Shown here one piece after another: positions 33,834 through 44,900 of a stretch of DNA of 64,000 nt. Both the position numbers and the translations under genes were made by a program. Numbering within the stretch: the first letter of the stretch is position 1; each line of letters opens with the position of its first letter. Location: positions 1,180,175 to 1,244,174 of the forward strand of contig CM035352.1 of the NCBI GenBank assembly GCA_020137815.1, given 5' to 3'. This stretch comes from Hormiphora californensis. Lineage: Eukaryota; Ctenophora; Tentaculata; Cydippida; Pleurobrachiidae. Below the pieces are notes generated by a model, which saw only the letters and a program-made list of their open reading frames with translations, had not been told where the DNA came from and ran no database searches.

Positions 33834-36800
33834 ATGTCCTCTCGATTTTTCACCCAAGCGGGAGACAGCAGCGATGAGAGCTCCTCTTCTGAGTCCGGAG
33901 GAGAGGAGGTGCCCGTGTCAAGGGCCCCAATTCGCCAGTATGCCTCTATTTTGGAGGAGAGTGATGATGAGAAGAGGGTTGTAAGGAGCAGTAAAGACAA
34001 GCGGTTCAGCGAGATTAACGAGGCAATAAAGGCCATCAGGAACGCAAAGAAGATCAAGGATATTTCCAAGGTTTTCGAAGGTACGTGACAGTAGGTTGAG
34101 GTCACCACACGTTTTGTTATCAGGCTTCTTTTTCTAAGTAATAAGTTCTAGCTTGCTGACGTGTTCTTCTATGCTAGTTCCTATATTACCACGGTTTATC
34201 CCACCACATAATCCCCCACCTAGGGTTCAACTCTCTCTGTTCGACTTATACCAAGTCACAGAACGTCATCGCAAAGAACGGAACCCCCAAGGCATTCATC
34301 AGGTACCTAACCAAGAATTATTCTATCAAGTAAAATGATTTGATACTGGTGACAGTACTCGACAGCTTTATCTGTAGCTTGAACTTTTTGTTACCATTTG
34401 TATTCCTCAATTGTGTGTTGTTTCTCATAACCAGCCCTACTTGACAGACCGTGTGTTGTTTCTCATAACCCTTCTTGACAGGTGTGTTGCCGATTTAGAG
34501 AAGTTCGTGTTGGCTGTCTGGGAGGACAAGGAGCAGAGATCCAAACTAAACAAGATCAACTCTAAAGCTCTGGGTGCACTAAAACAAAATGTCAGGAAGT
34601 TTAACAAGGCATTTGAGACTGATATTGAGGAATATAGGAAGGTGAGTTTTTGATGTGATTTCAGTGTTCACAATAAGGAAGCATTCAATGACTCGTTGTG
34701 AGTGTGTACTATTTATCGTGATTTACGACACCAGTTTATTAAACATGGTTCATTTCAGAACCCTGATAACTACGAAGAGGTCATTGAGGAGGATGAGAGT
34801 GATAATGGTAGGTTACCTAATCAGTAGTGCTTCATTTCAACATTTCGTTCGGTTTTTGTGGGCCAGATGCTGGGGGAAGTGTTACGTAAGCCGGGTCTCA
34901 GAACTCGAATGTGATTTGTACTGCGCGCTCTCTCCCTCTCATGTAAAGCACATCCCCTCAACATTTGTGTTGCGCGTCACATAGCGGTAAATCATCTCTA
35001 TCGATGGTGGCGGTTCCCGCACCAAACTTGAAACTTTACCATCCGGCTAGGGATGCCGAATACCCGACCTGATCGACCACCTCGGTCATTCCAGAATAAA
35101 TAACACGGTATCTAACATTTGCATGCCTTTCAGATGATGATATTGAGACTGCCAAGGATTCCGCCAAACAGGCAAAGAAGTCCCGCACATCTGTAAGTTA
35201 CACTTGTCACTTATTACTTACTCCCATTCTCTGTAGTCATCCCTAACTCCTATTCTCTGTAGTCATCCCTAACTCCTATTCTCTGTAGTCATCCCTAACT
35301 CCTATTCTCTGTAGTCATCCCTTACTCCTATTCTCTGTAGTCATCCCTAACTCCTATTCTCTGTAGTCATCCCTAACTCCTATTCTCTGTAGTCAACCCT
35401 AACTCCTATTCTCTGTAGTCATCCCTAACTCCTATTCTCTTTAGTCAATAGTCATCCCTTACTCCTATTCTCTTTAGTCAACCCTAACTCCTATTCTCTG
35501 TAGTCACTAGTCATCCCTAACTCCTATTCTCTTTAGTCATCCCTAACTCCTATTCTCTTTAGTCATCCCTAACTCCTATTCTCTGTAGTCACTAGTCATC
35601 CCTAACTCCTATTCTCTTTAGTCATCCCTAACTCCTATTCTCTTTAGTCATCCCTAACTCCTATTCTCTGTAGTCATCCCTAACTCATATTCTCTTTAGT
35701 CATCCCTAACTCCTATTATCTGTAGTCAACCCTAACTCCTATTCTCTTTAGTCATCCCGAGCATTTGATGAGGATGATGAAGAAGCTGGAGGGGATGGTA
35801 TGAGCGATGATGACAGTGATGATATGTGGGATGAGAGCGATGATTCAAGCTCTTCTGATGATGAGATGCCTGCTATCGGTTATACTGCCGCTTATTTCCT
35901 TAAAAAGTACATATTAAAAAGGAAGGATAAAGAGGGTCAATATCTTGTTTTGTTCAAACCCCGGGGTGAGACAGTATCGAGGAAGTAATATCTTTTTATC
36001 TTCCAGGAAAGATGATGATAAGAAAGAGAGACCTGAGAGAAAGAAGAAGGCCCCCAAACAGCAGCAGCCCAGGACCTCAACTAGCAAAGAGGATGAAGGA
36101 TGGACCACTGTCAGTGGCGTGGAGAAAGTCGCAAAGGTAAGAGCCCAAAAATGACGTAGTTCGAGGATCAAACATTAAACAATATTTACTTTTCGGAGTC
36201 AATAAAATAAAAACTAACATAACAAACAGCCCAGCTAACAGGTCATATATAAAAGCAGTCAATTAATTTGATGGACACAATTTAATTGAATCAAATCGTG
36301 TCTATGGCAACCCATGTTTTCCCCAGGAGAAGCCTCTATTTGAGGAGGGAACAGAGATTACAGTTGACGTGGTGAACCAGAAGATTGCAGAGCTGTCCTC
36401 CATCCGAGGGAGAAGGGGTGCCAACAGAAAGAAAAATATTGAGACTTTCGAACTGCTCACAGAGACCTGCTACAAGGAGAATCTGGGTTAGTGGAAGAGA
36501 AATATAATTATCATCATCATATTTGAAATGTTGATGAAGTTTCTGCGTGAAGCTGTTTATACAGTGGTAACTTTCCTCAATTTATCATTCACACCTCACC
36601 AGGTATCCCGGTTGTCGCCAAGTGTCTTTACTACACCTGCCTTGCCATCTTCGACTACAATCCCAGTATGTCTGCGTGCATGGTGGTAGACATCTGGGTG
36701 CAGCTCCTAGTCACCCTGGACAAACTCCTCACCCTCCTGGAGGGTCACAGGGAGGTCCACTTTGTAGAGGGGTTACCCGATGAAGAGGAGAACCTTGAGG

Positions 36801-39800
36801 TGAGTAGGGGGGGTCGTCATGTTAATGTTAATGTTTCATGAAATTTTTTAAAATGTTAACATTAACATTATTAACATTATTAACATTATTAACATTATTA
36901 ACAAAAAAAAGAAGCTTTTTTAAGTCTTTTTGAAGCTTTTAATCCCGCTTTAATAGATCATTTGCGTTATTTTTGACAATATTATACGTACTACCCATCC
37001 AATCAACACTGATATACAGTCTAACCCCGATTTAATGGCCCCGATTTAGTGGCACCCCGATTTAGTGGCAGGATTTTTTCCCCAAAAATTTTTTTGAATT
37101 TTTTTTGTGAATTTTTTTTGAATTTTTTGACCCGCCACTAGTGCGGTAATATGACGAAAATTATTCGGCATAATCGTTCTAAAGCTAATTCCACTTCTAG
37201 GGTACTCTATAGGGTCCCTAGAATCAACCCCTGAAGTTGTCGCAAGATCGGCGATGAAGAACTTGCCTTAATTGGGCCTAATTGTTTACAGGGTGCTTTC
37301 AGCCTGAAGCCAAAACCATAAGTACCCTTAAAATAGGAGTATAGACAAAACCGAGGGCACTAAAGTGATCAGCGTCCTCGCATTAGTGGGGGTAGGTGCT
37401 GGAATTAAGTCTCTATCTCATCTGGTTAATTGGTTAATTGGATAATTAGATCTGCACATAGCCGTTTTCGGCCATATGGGTATAGCCACTTAGGAATGGT
37501 TTAGAGACATTTCACGGGTGCCATCTTGTAGACAATGGCCAAGTTGTGGGTGGTCGACGTCGGACTTTTATGCTCTATCTCCAACCGTTTAGCCGTTATT
37601 TGGTTTGCTCAAAATCGGGCTTTTTACCGTTTTTTGCTCATTTTGAGCACCTTTAAAGCCAAATAACGGCTAAACGGTTGGAGATAGAGCTTAAAAGTCC
37701 GACGTTGACCCCCCATAACTTGGCCATTGTCTACAAGATGGCACCAGTGAAATGTCTCTAAACCATTCCTAAGTGGCTACAGCCATATGGCCGAAAACGG
37801 CTATGTGCAGATCTAATTATCCAAATAACTAATTAACCAAATGAGATAGATACTTAATTCCAGCACCTACCCCCACTAATGCGAGGACGCTGACCATTTT
37901 AGTGCCCTCGGTTTTGTCTCTACTCCTTTCCTAACATAGCTATAGCCATATGGCCAAAAACGGCTATGCCCAGAGCTGATTAAATCCAATTATCTGATTA
38001 ACCAGATGAGATAGAGATTTAATTCCAGCACCTACCCCCACTAATGCGAGGACGCTGATCACTTTAGTGCCCTCGGTTTTGTCTATACTCCTATTTTAAG
38101 GGTACTTATGGTTTTGGCTTCAGGCTGAAAGCACCCTGTAACCAATTAGGCCCAATTAATGCAATTTCTTCATCGCCGATCTTGCGACAACTTCAGGGGT
38201 TGTTTCTAGGGACCCTATAGAGTACCCTAGAAGTGGAATTAGCTTTAGAACGATTATGCCGAATAATTTTCGTCATATTACCGCACTATTTATACATTAA
38301 ACTGGTGTTCTTTACTCGTATACCCCTCCTTGTTGTAATGACCCTTTTCTTACCTCAAAACCTTTGATGAAATCCAAACAATTATCCAAGCTATGAAATA
38401 TCTGCCATGGGACATAGTGAGTTTATGATAGAAACACCTAAACACACCTAAAAACACATAAAACAGCTATAAACCGACTAAAAACATCTAAAACGCGATT
38501 TTTGTTAATTTTGTTAATTTTGTTAATTTTGTTAATGTTTCACCAAGGGTCGTTTGTTAATTAACAAAACATTAACAAAATTAACATGACGACCCCCCCG
38601 GTGAGTAGAGGGAGGGGAACCTTGTGGTAAAACTAAGCGGAAAGGGCATTGGTAGAAGGTGTAATTGTATGTGTTCAAACGTGGTAGAAGATATATCTGG
38701 GTTATAATGGTGCTTGCTCCAAATTACCTCCACATGCTTCATTTGATTAACATGCTGACAAGACAATGTTTCATGCAACAAACACAACTTTCACATGTTA
38801 TCATGCCCTGTGATTTCACACTTTTCTCTCTTTCTTTCTCCCTCTTTCTCTCTCTCTCTCTCACCCTCTATCTCTATCTCTCTCGCTATCTCCCTATCTT
38901 TCTTTCTCTCTCTCACCAAACAAATGGCACTAACTGCACAATCCGTGTTACCTGGCCCGGAGCTTCTTCTGACGCATGATGGTTGATGTAGTATAACACT
39001 GTATGTGGTTCCACCAAGACACTTTATAGTTCCCTCTCCCTGCAATATCATCTCTCTCGAATCAACACAAGCCACCTCTATTTTACTTCCAAAATACACA
39101 GGAAAGGCTGCCTCTGAGCAGAGGTCCGAGTTTGGGACAGCAGTACATTCTGAAAGGGGAGATTAGCTTAAAGAAGTGGCAATTATGGGTTGATTATGTT
39201 TTCGAGTCGTTACCTGCAATTCGATAGTCGATTTCCTTCCAAGCAGCGTTACTAATGGTAAATGCATCAACTGTTGCACTCTGTCCCGGGTGTTCGTTAA
39301 AAAACCTCGAGTGCCCTCTATAGGCCTCAAAGTATCCATCGGTGGTAATCTTGAACGTCCAAATATCTTCATTCGTCGATGGAAATATATATGATAAACC
39401 GTCTGTGAAACCACCTTTCTGTGTCTGGGGGAACAATTGATCCATTTTATAACAGTTCCATGGAAGATATATTTGAATAAACTAACGCTTACCCTAAAGT
39501 CGAGCTTGAAAACACGATTATAGACATTGTCGTTTAGTCGCATAGTCAAGGACATCAGTTCATTTGGAATCTTTAGCTGTAGCCCACCCTTGTACCAGTC
39601 GTTGAAATTATATTTCTGGCTACATTCTGCACAGTGCCAACCAGTATTTTCACTGGATTCAGTTGTACCAATGGGATCCCAGCATTCTGAAGTGAAACAA
39701 CTCAGTTCATTGACTGGATAAGCTGCAAAGACTGTCTCCCACAAATTAACATTATAGATACTGAAAGTTCAACTTACAAACAGTCACAATAGAACTGCTA

Positions 39801-41306
39801 CATTGGGTCACTCACTAGTAAATACTGAAGAGAGAAGGATCCCCAGAAGGAACAGTACTGAAAGAAACATTTCAAACTAAAACGTTAACGGATGGTTTAT
39901 CTTGCCTAGCTTGACCCTGTTTTCATGCGCTCCGCGGATTACCCAATGTGGGGATCGCCCACTGGCTAGATTACCCACTGGCTATCATCTCACATAACAG
40001 GCGTCAGGCAGATTACCCAATGCGATAATTGGGTGTGGGAACTGGGTAACGAGAACAGTGGGTAATCCAGACAGTAGGTAATCCCCGTATTTATACGGGG
40101 ATTACCAATTATAATTGGGTAAAGTGCATGGCACTGTTACCGAACATAACAAGGAATGTCAAATTGGCGGTAGATTCTTTACTAGGTCCAGACAAAATTC
40201 CGCGTATCAGCTGTAACATGAAAGATGAAGCAGTGGCGCCGCCCAGCTACATCTGAGTACTGGGTGTGTGCTGAAGGTTTACAGGGATGCTCCCCTGCGA
40301 CCTGCTCATCGCCACCAGGCCACCTGCAATTGACAATGACTGAGAGATCACGTGATGGTCACGTGATACCTGGGATCAACCAATCAGGGTGCAGAATGAC
40401 AGGGCAGCTGCGAGGTTTTTTGACGTAGCAAGGAAAGATGAATAGATCGAGAAGGAGAGAGAGAGAGGAGGAATGTGAGAGCGCTCATAGGAAGGATAGG
40501 CGAGAGGATAGTACAGTATGTAAGAGAGTGAGGTTGAGAAAAAGAAGGGTTGTATCATGATTGTATTAAATGTATGAGCAATGAGCATGTCCTAAATATA
40601 TATACGGCAGATGGGACGAAGAAAATACCTAGCTCTCCGTAGGAAAGTCTTCGTTGGGGAGGGTAGGGTTGTTAGTTTGTGACTGCTGCGTCTGGAGAGG
40701 GTAATAGGAGCCCTGCTAACAGGAATCCGGACTGGGGGGGGGGGTTTACCTGACCTTAGTTGAAAGACATCTTGTCCTATTATGGTCGATGAGAGATCCT
40801 AATCCTCCCTCTCTGTTACAGAACCTCGAGAAGCCACTCACCGTTGCTGGAAGTATCCTGGTGATCATGGAGAGAGCTGATGATGAGTTTACAAAACTTC
40901 TCCGAAACTTGGACCCCCATGGAACTGAATACGTACAGAGGTAAGTACCACCCACCCCCCACCCCCCCCCCCCCACTGGTAAGTACTATTTTGCCTTGCT
41001 TGACCCTTTCATAAATAAAATCTTTGAACAAAACAAGCACTCTCCAGTCTCCTGACTAGCGACATTCACCAAGATGAGTGTAATTGAGATTTGTGATCAT
41101 GTGTTGGTGATTCGTAACATACAACCTATCTCCAGACTGTCAGACGAGGCTAAGTTGTGTGTGGTGATCCTGAGGATCAAGGCTGAACTGGCCACCAGGA
41201 AGGCCAGTAATAACGAGATGTGCAGGATTTACCTGAGAGAAATTGAGCATCTCTATTACAAGGTACATGATAATCTCTATCCCTGATATCTCTCTCTCTC
41301 TCTCTT

Positions 41307-41402
<96 letters not shown>

Positions 41403-41434
41403 TATCTCTCGCTCTATCTCTCTCGCTCTATCTA

Positions 41435-41502
<68 letters not shown>

Positions 41503-41848
41503 TCGCTCTATCTATATATCTCCTCTCCAGGTCGACTACTCCGCGGAGAAGGGTGGAGCTGGTAACAGCAAGGCGAAGATGGATGAACTGTGCAAGTTTA
41601 TCTACCGAATCGAGTCTAGCGACCACTCAGGTAACTATAGCGATCACTTAGCTTTTAGGTAACTATGGTGACCACTTGAGTAACTAGGATTGCCATGGGT
41701 AATATTAATATTTGTTGACGGCCACTACTTTTTGAAAAGATTCGATTTATGGTCCTTGTACTTGCCACCCAGTAAATTTTCAGTGTAAAACAATTCGAGG
41801 ATCACTGGTTATTACTCCCTCTCTTACAATGCAACTCCCCCCTTCTAA

Positions 41849-41940
<92 letters not shown>

Positions 41941-44900
41941 CCTCTCTCTCTCAGGTGATCTGGACAGGATCAGGACCCGGGCCATGCTCTGCCATATCTA
42001 CCACCATGCCCTGCACAACAGATGGAGCGAGGCACGGGATCTGATGCTCATGTCTCATCTCCAACACGGTATTTCACATGCTGATATCCCAACGAAGATC
42101 CTCCACAACCGAACCATGGTCCAGCTGGGTCTGTGTGCCTTCAGGAACGGGTACATCCAGCACGCTCACACCACTCTTAACGAGATCCAGTCTTCACAAA
42201 AGAGCAAGGAACTTCTCGCACAGGGGCTATCAACCCAGGTTTGTTTGTACACGTCTTGTAATATGTTCGTGACGTGGGTACATGTGTGTTCTACAAGTTA
42301 GCGTGGTATCATCTTGATACTATCCAACAAGCACCTCTAACCTGTATAGTTACTGTTCATACTCTCGTTTAATCCACACGAGACATCGTCAGTTCTCTAC
42401 ACAGATTAATCCCTCTCGACCCCCCCCCCCCCCACCCCATATAATAATATCTAACCCCCCACCCCATATAATATTATCTAACCCCCTCTCCAACCCCATA
42501 TAATAATATCTAACACCCCACCCCATATAATGAGATCTAACACAGCCATCACCACAGAGGATGAGTGAGAGGAATCTAGAGCAGGAGAAGATAGAGAAGC
42601 AGCGGCAAATCCCCTTCCATATGCACATCAACCTGGAACTGTTAGAGTACAGTTACCTGACATGTGCCATGTTATTAGAGGTCCCCCACATGGCTGCCCA
42701 CCAGTTTGAACAGCGCAGGAAGCTCTCCAGGACATTCCACCAGCAGCTGAGGAATGCTGACAAGAACCCCCTGGTAAGTGCAGGGAGAGAGGGGGAATTT
42801 GGGAAAATATATCCCCCTGTATTGGTGAATTTATATAGGACCCCCACCCCCCCCCCTATTTGTGACAACGTACCCCCTGTGCCGAGAATATGGGAAAATA
42901 GACCCCCCCCCCCCCCGGCCCTCTCCCGATCACTCCACAATAGCTGCAGCAGTATCCCCTGCAAACCTGCAGTAGCTAATTGTGGAATGCTGATCCTGAG
43001 TAATACGCAGCTATGACACCTGTCAGGGGCCACATATAGAAGATTATAATTGCCCCCAGCTGGGTCGCCCTCTTGATCACATACTTCGCCATCTCTCTCT
43101 AAATCTCTCTAGATCTCTCTAGATCTCTCTTTAACTATCACCCAATTGAACTGGCCCAAAATCGTCCCATATATATTTGACCCCCTGACTAAACCCGGCC
43201 ACCCCACCCCCCTCTGCTCTAACTAACCCACCTGCATCCAGATCGGACCCCCTGACTAACAGTAACCCCCCACCCCACTCCCTCTAACTATCCCACCTGC
43301 ATCCAGATCGGACCCCCTGACTAACAGTAACCACCCACCCACCCCCCTCAGCTCTAACTAACCCACCTGCACCCAGATCGGACCCCCTGACTAACAGTAA
43401 CCCACCCACTCCCTCTAACTAACCCACCTGCACCCAGATCGGACCCCCTGACTAACAGTATCCCACCCCACTCCCCCTAACCCACCCACCTGCACCCAGA
43501 TCGGACCCCCTGACTCGATGAGGGAGCACCTAGTAGCATCTGCTAAAGCCATGATGAAGGCAGACTGGAAGACATGTGCTGATACCCTTCTAGCTCATAA
43601 GATCTGGAATCTCATGCCCAACGCAGAGGATGTGAAAGCAATGTTGAAACAGAAAATCAAGGAAGAGAGCCTGAGGACATACATGTTCACGTATAGCGCA
43701 TGTTACGATTCCATCAGGTATTTCCACTTCTGTCTCTCGACAGAGTTCAAACCCTCGACAGTGTTCAAACCCTCGACTGAGTTCAAACCCTCGACAGAGT
43801 TCAAACCCTCGACAGAGTTCAAACCCTCGACAGAGTTCAAACCCTCGACAGAGTTCAAACCCTCGACAGAGTTCAAACCCTCGACAGAGTTCAAACCCTG
43901 TTTGCGCAATCCAAACTCCACAGAACTGTTGACGGTCCACTGACATTATTCTGGGTATCAAGATTCAAGTAAAATTATATTCTCCCCTCCCTCAGCCCAA
44001 TGGTTCTGTCTCGAATGTTTGATCTGTCGAACAAGCAGATCCATGCCCTGATAAGTAAGATGATCCTGAATGATGAACTAAAAGCCAGCTGGGACAAACC
44101 CACTGATCTGTTGATCCTTCACAGGGCTGAAAGTAGTAAGCTACAGAGCCTCGCAAAACAGACTGCTGACAAGGTAAGGGGTGGTGGGAATGGGTGGGGG
44201 GTCGCCTCACATTGTGACCGTGCTCCGGTATGAACAATTCAAATGGGTGGGAAGGTAAGGGGTGTTTCAAATGGGTGCCGGGTGGTTAATTAGAGGTTAA
44301 TGGCGAGGTACTAAAGATGTGGAGCACTACTACTGTACACGGTGCCCCTGAAGGACGTTCCACCTCGACCGAGTCCCCCAGCAAAACGAACGGTTGTGTG
44401 ACCTAGAGGGGACCTCTGGGAACTACGCAGGACCGTGGGGGAAAAGATATAAAAGTAGCTTAAAAAATTAAAACGATAGAAAGATAGCTATCGTTTTTTT
44501 CACTTTGAAAATACGATATTTCTTTAAAAAAATCCTTGATCAGGAAGATACAAGTGTCTCCCACGTATTTTTTGACGTAGAATCGAATGCCGTTGAAGTC
44601 AAATCTCTAAAATGTTGGAAAAATTGTGAAAATCGTGTTTTTAGGTGTTTTTTGGTGAAAAAAGCGTACAAACTGGTACTAGATGATGAGATAGAGTCCC
44701 AAAAGTATGTCAAATCGCTTTTTTGGGACCTTTTCGCCCTAGAAGCAGATTTTTATGAAAATCTGGTACAGTGCCTATTCTCTGTATACTTTCAAAGAAG
44801 GTGAATATTGCTCTAATTTAGCCAATTTTGAAGAAAAGTCATCCAAAACAGTACTAGATGATGAGATTGTGGGAAAACACACTATAAAACAAAGGAAACA

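Noticed and set aside
35213-35755. CRISPR-like array
   Set aside because: Units are contiguous 26-bp minisatellite copies without unique spacers, in a eukaryotic intron, with no cas genes.
43518-43943. EFKPST repeat protein extending EIF3C exon 15
   Set aside because: The exon ends at the donor ATCAG/GTATTT, and the following family-like sequence starts at 43996; the 18-bp repeat is intronic.
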